This document shows, piece after piece, positions 21,366 to 31,736 of a stretch of 64,000 nucleotides of DNA. Location: the NCBI GenBank assembly GCA_023974075.1, contig CM043798.1:20524941-20588940 (forward strand). Reading direction: 5' to 3'. Source of the DNA: Chaenocephalus aceratus (lineage: Eukaryota; Chordata; Actinopteri; Perciformes; Channichthyidae). The notes beneath the pieces are model-generated. The model searched no databases, was not told the origin of the DNA, and worked only from the letters and a program-made list of their open reading frames with translations. Each line of letters begins with the position of its first letter. The first letter of the stretch is position 1. Made by a program: the position numbers and the translations under genes.

Positions 21366-22760
21366 TGGTCGGGTCGCGGGGGTAGCAGTTCCAGCAGAGA
21401 GCCCCAAACTTTCTTTTCCCTGGCGACATAACCAGCTCTGACTGGGGGATCCCAAGGCGCTCCCAGGCCAGCGAAGAGATATAGTCCCTCCACCTGGTCC
21501 TAGGTCTACCCCTTGGTCTCTTCCCAGCTGGACGTGCCTGGAACACCTCCCTAGGGAGGCGCCCAGGTGGCATCCTAACTAGGTGCCCGAACCACCTCAA
21601 CTGGCTTCTTTCGACGCGAAGGAGGAGCGGCTCAACTCCGAGTCCCTCCCTGATGACCGAACTTCTCACCTTATCTCTAAGGGAGACACCAGCCACCCGG
21701 CGGAGGGAAACCCATCTCGGCCGCTTATATCCGCGATCTCGTTCTTTCGGTCATGACCCATCCTTCATGACCATAGGTGAGGGTAGGAACGAAAATGGCC
21801 CGGTAGACAGAGAGCTTTGCCTTCTGGCTCAGCTCCCTTTTCGTCACAACGGTGCGGTAAAGCGACTGCAGTACCGCTCCCGCCTGCTCCGATTCTCCGG
21901 CCCATCTCACGCTCCATTGTTCCTCACTCGAGAACAAGACCCCGAGATACTTGAACTCCTTCACTTGGGGTAAGGACTCATTCCCTACTTGGAGTGGACA
22001 GTCCATCGGTTTCCTGCTGGGAACCATGGCCTCAGATTTGGAGGTGCTGATCCTCATCCCAGCCGCTTCACACTCGGTTGCAAACCGATCCAGTGAGTGC
22101 TGAAGGTCGCAGACCGATGAAGCCATTAGAACCACATCATCTGCAAAAAGCAGTGGTGCAATCCTTAGTCCACCGAACTGCAGACCCCCTCCCCCACGAC
22201 AACGCCTCGAAATCCGATCCATGTATATTACAAACAGGATTGGTGACAAAGCGCAGCCCTGGCGGAGGCCAACCCTCACCGGAAATGGGTCCGACTTACT
22301 GCCGAGGACCCGGACACAGCTCTCGCTTTGGGAGTACAGAGATTGGATGGCCCTGAGTAGAGACCCCCTCACCCCATACTCCCGCAGCACCTCCCACAGT
22401 AACTCCCTGGGAACCCGGTCATACGCCTTCTCCAAGTCTACAAAACACATGTAGACCGGATAAGCGTACTCCCAGACCCCCTCCAGGATCCTTGCGAGAG
22501 TAAAAAGCTGATCCGTCGTTCCACGACCAGGACGGAATCCGCATTGTTCTCCTCAATCTGAGGTTCGACAATCGGCCTGACCCTCCTTTCGAGTACCTTG
22601 GAGTAAACTTTCCCGGGGAGGCTGAGTAGTGTGATGCCTCTGTAATTGGCACCACCTCTGATCCCCCTTTTTAAAAAGGGGAACCACCACCCCGGTCTGC
22701 CACTCCTTCGGTACTGTTTCCGACTTCCACGCAACGTTGATGAGACGTGTCAACCATGAC
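21366..22760 (-). pseudogene. Rex3-type reverse transcriptase and C-terminal tail (frameshifted)
   Basis: The best frame (22450-21725) carries MCFVDLEKAYDRVPRELLW (motif A with its aspartate), VGLRQGCALSPILFVIYMD (motif B) and PLLFADDVVLMASS (catalytic FADD), then MRISTSKSEAM, KEFKYLGVLFSSEEQW and LTYGHEGWVMTERTRSRI. A frameshift near 21725 leads into LRDKVRSSVIREGLGVEPLL and RWFGHLVRMPPGRLP, the same tail as at 1-254. Upstream, 22760-22440 carries finger-domain fragments (KSETVPKEWQTGVVVPLFKK). Catalytic residues are preserved but the frame is broken several times. Confidence 0.85.
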
Positions 22761-22899
22761 AGTCCCTCAACACCAGAGCCTCAGCATTTCCGGGCGGATC
22801 TCATCCACCCCCGGGGCTTTGCCACTGTGGAGTGGTTTGAACGACCTCAGTGACCTCCCCCCGGGAGATTGGTGTTGATCCCCGTCATACTCCAGCTCT

Positions 22900-24068
22900 G
22901 CCTCTAACATAGAGGGCGGAGTTTGTTCGGGTTCAGGAGTTCCTCAAAGTGTTCCTTCCAACGCCCCAACACTCCATCAGTTGAGGTCAACAACGTCCCA
23001 TCCTTACTGTACACAGCTTGGATGGTCCCCTGCTTCCCCCTCCTGAGGTGTCGGAACAGTTTTCCAGAACACTTTGGTGCCGCCCGAAAGTCCTTCTCCA
23101 TGTCTTCTCCGAACTTCTCCCACACCCGCTGCTTTGCCTCGGCCACGAATGAGGCTGCTGCCCTTCGGGCCTGTCGGTACCTTGCAACTGCCTCGGGAGT
23201 CCCCTGGGATAACAAATCCCTGAAGGCTTCCCTGACCACCGGTGTCCACCAGGAGGTTCGAGGGTTACCGCCCCTTGAGGCACCTAGGACCTTGAGACCA
23301 CAGCTCCCCGCCGCGGGCTTCAGCAATAGAGGCTTTGAAACACCGACCACTCTGGTTCAATGTCCCCAACCTCCACAGGAATGCCCGAAAAGCTCCGCCG
23401 GAGGTGTGAGTTGAAGGCCTCCTGAACTTGGGCCTCCTCCAGACGTCCCAGTTCACCCGAAACTACAACGTTTGGCTTACCAGGTCTATCCAGAGGCTCT
23501 GCCCCGCCACTCGACCCAAACTCACCACCAGATGGTGATCAGTTTGACAACTCCACCCCCTCTCTTTACCCGAGTGTCCAAAACATACGGCCTCAGGTCC
23601 GATGATACGATAACGAAATCGATCATAGACCCTTCTGCCTAGGGTGCTCTGGTAACCACGTACACTTATGAGCATCCTTATGCTCGAACATGGTGTTTGT
23701 TATGGCCAATCCATGACTAGCACAGAAGTCCAGTAACAAACCACCACTCCGGTTCAGATCAGGGGGGCCGTTCCTCCCAATCACGCCCCTCCAAGTGTCT
23801 CCATCATTGCCCACATGTGCGTTGAAGTCTCCCAGCAAGATTAAAGAGTCCCCTCAGGAGCCCCATACAGGACTCTTTCCAGGTCTCCAAGAAGGCCGTA
23901 TACTCTGAACTGCTGTTGGGTGCATAAGCACACACAACAGTCAGAGTTTTCCCCCCCATAACCTGCAGGCGTAGGGAGGCGACCCTCTCGGTCCACTGGG
24001 GTAAACTCCAACAACGAAGCACCTAACCGGGGACTTGTGAGTATCCCCACACCCGCCCGGCACCTCAC
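22900..24068 (-). pseudogene. Rex3-type endonuclease and linker (frameshifted)
   Basis: Minus-strand frames carry LRLQVMGGKTLTVVCAYAPN, the motif [16 protein letters not shown] (GDFN of apurinic-type endonucleases), [20 protein letters not shown] and TDHHLVVSL. A linker follows with RGGNPRTSWWTPVVREAFRD and a lysine/arginine-rich segment ending FEELLNPN. At least three frameshifts separate them. The endonuclease N-terminus is missing by 5' truncation. The enzyme normally nicks the target DNA that primes reverse transcription. Confidence 0.8.
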
Positions 24069-24359
24069 ACCTTGACCCAGTGGTCTAGAAGTTAATAAAA
24101 AACAATAATATCAAAACAAAATATTACTACTAACTTTATTGTGAAATTAAAACAGAACCGTAAAAGAATAGTTTCCGGTATATTCTGATGCCCGATCTCT
24201 GGAGATAAATAAAGAACTACGACAGATGGTAATATTTAATGCAGCCAAACCATTTATTACAATGCATTCATGTGATGACTTTCAAAGAGTAAAGCAAGCA
24301 CTGCTGAATAAAGTATGATTTATCTTTTACGAAACGTTTTTTTTTCATATGGAATGCAG

Positions 24360-25170
24360 TTGGAGGTCAACCAATCAAAGAGCTTGAGGACTGATCACGG
24401 GGTTTGTCAAGCGAAGCACATGGTGTAGTCCCAAACGATAGCTGAGAAATTCTGGGTAGTGTAGTGTCTTCTTGCCATCCAAAAACTCCGAAAAAATATT
24501 GTTTCTCCGAATTGGAAGGGGGAAAATACAAAAAGCATTGCTCACAATTCAAACCAATCAATGTTGTGGTAATTTACAAGGATAATCTGGTGTTTTTTAG
24601 TCGATGAGTAGTTCAGATATCACTGTAAAAATCACTCGACAGTAAGGAGAAAAACTTACTTCCGGGTGTAAAATTCCACGTTATCCCATGAGAATGGACG
24701 CTCGTAATACAATAGGGGACATTGATCATTATCTTTTAAATAACGTAACTACAGGGAACAATCTATTTGACACAGCTGAAGCTCTGGCCTTCCTTAAAAA
24801 CTAACTAATTTAATAAAAATCACAGTTGTATTACACACAATGCACTGTTTTTTGAGAACACAAATCATAACTAATGTAATTTTTACATTCTGACGAAAAA
24901 TAAAAATAATTATGAATACAAATAAAATAAAAGAAGCCTCCCGTGAGTACTACACGCTATAAAGTAAAAAAACGTTTATAGAATAAAGCTCACTGCAGGA
25001 CGTTGTAGAAATGTGTGTGCACCACGACAAAGGAGCCTCATTCACCTTTACATAGGGGTTGTTTGCGTGGTTGCCGACACGTTAAATGTAACAAAGTTCG
25101 TGACTCCACCACGCATTGTGTGTGTTAAGGAGTCGTGGTGGAGTCACGCATTCTGGTGAGACTCAGGTTG
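24360..25170 (-). repeat. Long terminal inverted repeat, right arm
   Basis: Reverse complement of the left arm 18963-19800. It ends at the 8-bp duplication GTTAAGTC. The stretch 24086-24359 between the Rex3 copy and this arm is transposon interior without coding. Confidence 0.85.
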
Positions 25171-25511
25171 GTTAAGTCTGTTCGCAAAAGGAGAAAATGC
25201 TCAATGACAGCTGTTCTCTTTAATGCACGATTTAAACGCACTGTTAGGCGGGGACACACTCGTACACGATCGACCTCCGGGTCCTCTGTGCGTGTTCCCA
25301 CCCCTGGCTCTGTTACCCCCAACTCTGGCCAGAGTGAAGGAGCAACGCCACACATTTACTCTGATGTTTCCGCCCTAGCCCGCAATGTACGGGCTGGCGG
25401 AGATATATCAGCTATTGTGCGGGCAGCCATGGCAGCCCCCACCACGCAGGGACAGATTGTCTCAGGCGGGGGGGGGGCGATCCTTTACCCACGCCCAGAG
25501 CGCGGGGCACT
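25171..25511 (+). pseudogene. DIRS RNase H, second part
   Basis: The frame continues directly from 18962 with LSLFAKGENAQ, then one stop, QLFSLMHDLNALLGGD, PLCVFPPLALLPPTLARVKE, a further stop and PRRDRLSQAGG. This is the C-terminal stretch that follows RNase H in DIRS elements. It is separated from its first part only by the inserted transposon. A G homopolymer near 25470 is followed by a shift into the recombinase frame. Confidence 0.75.
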
Positions 25512-26566
25512 ATGGGCCTGACCCGTGAGTGGTACAATCTGAATACAGTGGGACTCCCTCAGAAGGTGATAAACACTATTCAGAGTGCGAGAGCTTCCTC
25601 CACCAGGTCTCTTTACGACTGTAAGTGGAGGGTGTTTGAGGAGTGGTGCCTCCAAGAAGGACACATCTCTTTTCAATGTCCTGTCGGGGTGATTTTATCA
25701 TTTCTACAGGACTTGATCGAAAAACACAGAGCTTTCTCCACGATCAAGGTGTACCTGGCTGCTATTGCTGCATGCCATGTGGGCTTTGAGGGTAAGACGG
25801 CTAGCCAACATCCTTTGATTTGCCTTTTTATGAAGGGAACTCGCAGGCTCCTCCCTGTCTCCAGGTCGCTGGTGCCCTTATGGGACCTGGCAGTGGTTTT
25901 AAATGGGCTCAAAATGACCCCATTTGAACCCCTGGAAGGAGCTGACATGAAACATCTGTCACTCAAGACAGTGCTGTTACTGGCCCTGGCATCCGCCAAG
26001 CGGGTCAGCGATATCCATGCACATGTACATCCCTCATGCACTCAGTTCGCCCCAGGGCAAACGAGAGTGTTGTTGAAACCCAACCCTGCCTTTACACCAA
26101 AGGTGGTTGGTTCGTGTACCCCAATTGACATTGAGGCATTTCCTCCGCAGCTGGTTTCCTCCGGGGAGCAGCAGCAGGATCTGTTGTGTCCAGTCCGGGC
26201 TTTACACACATATAGGACAGATCAAAAGAGCTTCGTCTTAATGACCAACTATTTGTGTCCTGGGCTAAACCTCACAAGGGTAAGCCTGTTACTAAGCAAC
26301 GGCTCTCCCACTGGATCGTGGAGGCGATTACTTTGGCCTATACGAGTCAGAATCGGCAAGCACCTTCGGGTCTGCGGGCTCACTCGACTCGGGGCCTGGC
26401 TACATCCTGGGCTTTGTTCAAGGGTGTTTCCATCCAAGACATCTGTGCAGCGGCAAGCTGGTCTTCGCCGCTCACTTTTGTCCGCTTTTACAGGCTAGAC
26501 GTCTCCGCTCCAAGCGTGGCCCGAGCAGTGCTGGGCACCTTGTTGAGTCGGGACTCCACCTGTTAA
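25512..26566 (+). pseudogene. DIRS tyrosine recombinase (one frameshift)
   Basis: This encodes a DIRS-type tyrosine recombinase, which inserts the circular DNA copy of the element. Visible are the N-terminal DNA-binding part (STRSLYDCKWRVFEEWC, FLQDLIEKHRAFSTIKVYLA), the first catalytic arginine in LALASAKRVSDIHAH, the H-x-x-R motif in LRAHSTRGLATSWALFKG, the following tryptophan in AAASWSSPLTFVRF and the nucleophile tyrosine in RFYRLDV. A frameshift near 26240 splits the protein: the first 240 or so codons are in one frame and the catalytic end (from SWAKPHKGKPVTKQRLSHW) in another. Catalytic residues survive, so the shift is the main visible defect. Confidence 0.85.
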
Positions 26567-26599
26567 ATTCTGGTTGATCGGTGGTCTTCGAGATAAGCT

Positions 26600-26960
26600 C
26601 GTCTGGCAATACGGGAGCTACAATATCCCATAGTGAGACATCGAACGGAGTGTTATGAATGAGAACTATAGGTTACTTACTTACGCTCAGAGTAACATGA
26701 AGTGAAATGTCTCACCAGACGGCCCTCCTTGCTATGGTGAAGCGAGAAGAGGTGCTTATTTTGAATGACGCATGCGTCGTGGCGCAGGCTACTTATAGGG
26801 GGTGATTTCCCCTGACGTTGACCTCAAGAATCACCGGCCAATCAGGATTGGCGTAATGAGATTGATGCTTCTGTTTGCTCCGCGATGAGGCGCATCCCAT
26901 AGTGAGACATCTCACTTCATGTTACTCTGAGGGATGGGGTTACGTAAGTAACCTATAGTT
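26600..26960 (+). repeat. DIRS right inverted repeat and internal complementary region
   Basis: Complement of the left end, plus a short region repeated in inverted form (AGTAACATGAAGTGAAATGT and ACATCTCACTTCATGTTACT; TATAGGTTACTTAC and GTAAGTAACCTATA). DIRS elements use such an internal complementary region to complete their ends during circle formation. Confidence 0.75.
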
Positions 26961-28868
26961 ACTATCCTTTTACTCCATCACATTTCGAAAAGAAATAGGC
27001 TATTGTTATTTTAACTCCACCACAGTAATCCATCATCAGCTTTACTTTTTAGATAAAGTTTTAACTCACAATTGATCATAACAGGCTTCAACATATACAT
27101 TTTTATATATTACCAAGTGGTTTCATGTACAACCCACACAAGTATCATGCTAAATGATAAGTCTAGATCCTGATGTCAGCGTAATATAAAAGTACATAAC
27201 GATTGATGTCTAACTTAGCATAATTTACTAGCTAGCCGCTAGCTGCTAACTGCCGCCTCGTTAATATAAATCCAGTACCATGCTGTCATGAACGCGCGGT
27301 GCTGTTACGTGTACGCAAATTCACGTGCTTAATGCGAACGAGCCTTTTGGGCGGCGTGGTTAAAGTTGCGCATGCTCTATGAGTGCACATACGGGTACTT
27401 CTCAGGCATGCCGGATAATCTGTGACGTTTCGCTCTCTCAAAAGTTGGGCCATTTTGTCATCATGCGCCATTGAGCAACTCTCATAGGAATGAATGAGGC
27501 CCCGCCTCCCACGCTGTATCCAGTTCTTATTATACATCCATGGCTCTCCCTCACAGAGCTGAACTGACCAATCAGAATCTGGGTCCTGCCTGCTTCATTT
27601 GCATTATCAGAATCAGAATCAGAAACAGGTTTAAAGATAAAGGGGAGAGAGATGGGAAGAGTGGGAGAAAAGTGGGTACAGTAGGTAGGTAGTTGATCTA
27701 TCTATGTTGTGGTTTCGTAGTATTTAGATAATGTAGAGATTAAAGTCAATATTGTTTATGATAATACTGGATTTATAAATGTGTATGTGAAAATGGTTGC
27801 TCTGTGAATTTCTAGCAAGATTCAGCTGTTTTTGTTTTCTGTCCCTCAACTGTTATGACAGTCGGTGTTATATGTTCCCAGCTGGTGGGCAACTGGTGCC
27901 AGCCAACCATCCTCACTTTACTTTATATCCAATGTATACACACATTAAGTATGGCTACACTCGTGAATTGAAAACAACATTCATTAGGGTCGATCTATAT
28001 CTCTTCCTTGGTTATTTTATATGTGTTTAGAGTTGACAAAGCTGTCTATAAGGGAACACACTGAGGCTAAATCAAATTGTATTCATTTCAAGTGCTGTTA
28101 TAACAATTCACAACACTACAAAGTACATGTTATCATGTTATCAGCATTGGATTTAACATTATGAACACAGTTCTAATTGGTCCATTATTTTCAAAATATA
28201 ATAGACCATTGACACTTCAGCCAATGAGCTAAAGAAAACAGGTCATTACTACTTTGAATAGTTTTTATTTTGTTATTGATTATTTAGACAAATCCCCTAA
28301 TCTATACCATTAGATTGTAGGCAGATCCGTAAATACAGAAACACCCGCACCTTACCCTTTTTAATTTGCACACACTTAACCCTGACATATAAATTGACAA
28401 ATATGTTTGCCATCATTACCAAAGCTCGCCTGTGACTCGGTATGCTCATCGGCACAATTAGCAACACAAGAGTAATCACATCTCTTTACCTAGGCCTGCA
28501 CAGCTGTGAGCGGATACAAAACTGAAAACAATTAACAGCACCTAAATCCAATTAGCAGACAATACAAAGAAACACAAGCTGATGGTGCTAGTTAACCACG
28601 GACGATCTCACAGCTGATGGCACATTAGAAAAGAGGTGGGGGGGGGGCAACAAGGTGTAAGTAAAGACTGTTGAGGGAGGGATGAGGAAGCTGTGATATG
28701 GAGCTTTTTGCAGAACTTGTTTGTTGACATGTAAAACACATCTTATCACAGAGGAGGATGCTTACAACCAAATTACACATTTTCAGGATATTACAGTGTG
28801 AGGAAGCGCACACACTCCCTCACTAACATGTTGGTCTTAACTATTTGTTTGTTAAGAAAGGTAGTACA
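26961..28868. other. Non-coding stretch, nothing firm
   Basis: Right flank of the DIRS element. A possible minus-strand non-LTR tail lies at 27603-27626 (TCAGAATCAGAATCAGAAAC) and GC-richer repeat-like sequence at 27280-27530. No coding region was recognised. Confidence 0.4.
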
Positions 28869-29524
28869 TGTTTTTTCTGAGTTGCCTTTATTTCAGTTAA
28901 AGTTATAAAAACAGTTTACATAGACAAACTAATAAAATGCGTCTTAATTCGTTTGTCAGTCTGTAAAACACACAAGCACCATTTCCTTAGTTCAGACCTG
29001 GAGGCCATCTTGTCCCAGTGCTCAAAGGGGGAGTACGCCTCCAAAGTACTCCTTATATGTGCCGTATGATTAGGCGGAGTCTTGGACGCGATTGGTCAGG
29101 AAATGTGTGATTTTATGAGTGTCAATTAGGTTAAAAACTATCCGTTTTAAGCAGACCTTGTTGTTCTTGAAGATATGATATTTATGGCGATGCAATAATG
29201 AATTTACTTAAGCCTTTAGGGTTTTATTAAAGGTAGACAACAGTGTTTAATTTTGTATTTAAGCCTTCACTCCGCTTTTAGAACCATGACCTGATTGGCC
29301 AGGTTGGAGTGGGAAGGCGGGCCGTCTCCTATAAATGTGGTTGGGAAGAGAGGGGAAGGGGCATTCGTTTTGTGTTTGTTCCTTGCTGGTGAATGTAGCA
29401 CCAGGCATGCAGTTTGTGTTTCTGTGGAATAATGTGGAAGGCTAAGAATAAAACGCCTGTTTATTTTTGCAAGAAAACCCTCTCTCCACGTATCGTTCTT
29501 TCACCTGCACCTCACATCGTAACA
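28869..29524 (+). mobile_element. Candidate solo LTR (about 656 bp)
   Basis: The right edge is well supported: a TATAAA box at 29330-29335, a possible transcription start region, AATAAA at 29447-29452 and an end CATCGTAACA. TACA occurs at both proposed edges (28865-28868 and 29525-29528), and the element would read TGTTTTTTC...GTAACA. An alternative left edge at 28962 (TGTAAAACAC, with CAGTC before it) is possible. The order TATA, poly-A signal, end fits an LTR of a Gypsy-like or related element. There are no coding parts. Confidence 0.5.
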
Positions 29525-30058
29525 TACAGTCTTTACAAAATTCAAACTATCTGAAAATATTTGTTTGACTGTTAAATTAGGGCCGAACCAGTGGTGATCT
29601 CAGAGTCAGAAATGTGTTTTAATAATTTGTGAAAACCTGCCACCTGGATACTGTTATCTATCAGGGCTCTCACTTTTTATTGGAAATACAAGCCTTGATT
29701 TGAATGTGGGGGAAAAAAAAATATTATCCTTTTTCAATTGAATATGCAGTATATCAGCCAGTAAACAGTCTGTTTAGTTTCCCTTGGTGTTCCTATAATC
29801 CAACTGGAGTTGCATTACGCTATACAGGGATTACGTGTTAGTGGTATTTTTTTAAATTGGCCTTCTTGAAAAATGGGGAGAGCTTTGGTATTTATCATCA
29901 TCCATAGTGTTGTCTGATGCTAAATTAAATATGTTAAATTATAATTTAGGGTACACCATCTCATCTAGATGTTATTTTCTCATTAGACCTGATTTAGTGT
30001 GATGCAGCAACATAATCAGTACTGTTCCCCCACTGACTGCACATGATGTGCAATCAGT
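29525..30058. other. Non-coding stretch, nothing recognised
   Basis: AT-rich sequence between two LTR-like copies. Confidence 0.4.
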
Positions 30059-30063
30059 ATAGG

Positions 30064-30567
30064 TGTCACAATCTTATGAAGGACCCAAATGCAGCACTCG
30101 AGAAACCCAGGAGTATTGGTAATGTACTTTATTGGTAATTACCAGAGCAGAGGGATACCAGCAGAACAGTATCAGCCGGATGATGTGCAGGCAAACTAAC
30201 CAGAAGACAGCGGGCAGAAGGTGAGTCAGGGAGCAGGCGAGGTGGTCAGCGTAGGTACAGGCAGGGTCAGACAGCAGGCAAGGCAGGATAGTCCAAGGAC
30301 AGGCAGGATCAGGGAACAGGCAGAGCAGGCAGGTCAGGGACAGGCAGGGTCGGAACCGGGTAGGCAATCTGGTAACAAACGCGTGAAAGACTAGCATGAA
30401 GGCAAAGTACGATCTGGCAACGGGTATGTGTCTGGTGAGGGTTTAAATACTGTCAGTAAAGCTAATGGGTGCAGAAGAGAAAGAGAGTGAGCAAAAACGT
30501 GGGTGTGATTAACAGGTGAGACAGGTGAATGGAAAACTACTGGTGAATGATGGAGCAGACTGTGACA
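30064..30567 (-). mobile_element. Solo LTR (504 bp)
   Basis: The copy runs TGTCACAATC...GACTGTGACA, so its ends are TG...CA and form a short inverted repeat. An exact 5-bp duplication ATAGG lies at 30059-30063 and 30568-30572. On the minus strand a TATA-like TATTTAAA (about 30441-30450) precedes AATAAA (30128-30133), the proper order for an LTR read on that strand. The interior has imperfect CAGGCAGGG-type repeats. No internal retrotransposon genes flank it, so it is a solo LTR left by recombination. Confidence 0.85.
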
Positions 30568-30592
30568 ATAGGTGCACAACACATAACAAAAC

Positions 30593-30908
30593 CAACCCGG
30601 TATCATGGCAAGACGTGAAAATGTGACGAATTACCATGCTGGTATGTTAATCCATGTGTGTAGTTTGTCTGTTTTGCACATCGAGTGTGACTATTAAAAA
30701 ATAAATAATTATTATATTAATATTGACAATAACAACTGACTGTCGTGGTAGAGCATTTGCTTGGCATTTCCGGGTATTTCTCCACTGGTTGGGCCATGTT
30801 AACAATACTGTGTAACTTTCATGTTTGAAGGGACGAAATCGTGACATCTTCACGTCTCCCAGCATGGTAAATCGTCACATGTTCACGTCTTGCCATGATA
30901 CCGGGTTG
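30593..30908. mobile_element. Small inverted-repeat DNA element (316 bp) with CAACCCGG ends
   Basis: Ends CAACCCGGTATCATGGCAAG and its inverse are followed by matching ACGTGAA, TGTGACGA and TTACCATGCTGG, so the inverted repeats span about 50 bp. An exact 8-bp duplication AACAAAAC flanks it (30585-30592 and 30909-30916). There is no coding capacity. The ends resemble those of the large element at 18963-25170, which also makes 8-bp duplications. Confidence 0.88.
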
Positions 30909-30916
30909 AACAAAAC

Positions 30917-31696
30917 ATGAAAAAGAGCCCATCTTTGATTACCTGGCACCAGTTACAGCATGAGCTGCACAAAATGCAGATGAGACCAAAAGCAGATATC
31001 AGGGTGGAGATTATTTCCATCTGCAGATTTCTGCGTGATACAGCCTCAGCTAAGGTGCTTCAGTTGCTAGATGGTGCTGTGGGTGGTACTTTGACAATTT
31101 GGATAATAAGACAAGGAAAAGATAAAGGGCAAGGATGGAAGGGAAGTTGACAAGATCAAAAATGAGGCAGGAGATTGCAGAGAGGATAATGAAGGGGGAT
31201 TAAAATATTAGAAAGTGATTTAGGAGGAGAAAAGAGGGAGAAGAATACAAGAGAAAAATAAATGAGTGCACAAGGAAAGGGGGACAGGTAATTATCTAGG
31301 GAGTGCGAAATGCAGTGTTTCAATGGAAGACGAGGGAAAGGGTAAAAAGGGATTGTAAGGGGTTTGGCCTAATGAGCTGCAGTCTGAAGGGCAGTTCTTT
31401 TATAATCACCATCTAGTGGAGGGAGATGGTTCTTTTGAAACTTCATGAATTCAAAAGATTTATTCAGGCAATTCAGGCCAGATTGTACAATATTTCATAT
31501 TCTTATTTTGTGCAAGGAGAAAGTCATATTCAACCACGAGTTAAAACCTTATTGGCACAATACTTATTGGTGACAGGTCTTTAAGTGATGGTAAAAATAA
31601 CACTTAAATGCACTATATTCAGATTGTTTGTTAAGAGACTTGTATAAGGACAACAAGTTTGAAGGAAATGCCCACTTCATTATGTGTGTACAAATA

Positions 31697-31736
<40 letters not shown>

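Larger units (their letters stand above)
21334..24072 (-). mobile_element. Rex3-type (RTE) retrotransposon, 5'-truncated copy (2.74 kb)
   Basis: A GATG-repeat tail at the left genomic edge marks the 3' end, and an exact 13-bp duplication TGACCCAGTGGTC flanks the copy (21321-21333 and 24073-24085). Read on the minus strand it encodes part of the endonuclease, the reverse transcriptase and the C-terminal tail, with several frameshifts. Full RTE elements are somewhat longer, so the 5' end is truncated, as usual for target-primed insertion. It sits inside the long-inverted-repeat transposon. Confidence 0.92.
18963..25170. mobile_element. DNA transposon with roughly 800-bp inverted repeats and CAACCTG ends
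   Basis: The ends are CAACCTGATCTCACACCAGA on the left and, read inward from the right, CAACCTGAGTCTCACCAGAA. The inverted repeats stay recognisable for about 800 bp (18963-19800 against 24360-25170). An exact 8-bp duplication GTTAAGTC lies at 18955-18962 and 25171-25178, and the DIRS RNase H frame reads seamlessly when one copy and the insert are removed. Without the Rex3 insertion the element is about 3.46 kb. No transposase was recognised, so it is probably non-autonomous. A related decayed copy lies at about 44080-46620. Confidence 0.85.
14163..26960 (+). mobile_element. DIRS-type tyrosine-recombinase retrotransposon, host of nested insertions
   Basis: The element begins AGTTCTCATTCATAAC and ends ACCTATAGTT, with inverted terminal repeats (left 14163-14359, right about 26640-26940) sharing GTCTCACTATGGGATGCGCC and AATCTCATTACGCCAATCCT. 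In order it contains a Gag-like gene, a reverse transcriptase remnant, RNase H and a tyrosine recombinase, the DIRS gene set. It shows no target duplication, only the tetranucleotide AGTT at each edge, as expected for recombinase-mediated integration. About 10 kb of the span comes from later insertions (14360-15390 and 18963-25170) and their contents. Coding parts are broken. Confidence 0.9.

Noticed and set aside
22904..23414. 163-codon plus-strand frame
   Set aside because: Shadow of the minus-strand Rex3 linker and endonuclease region.
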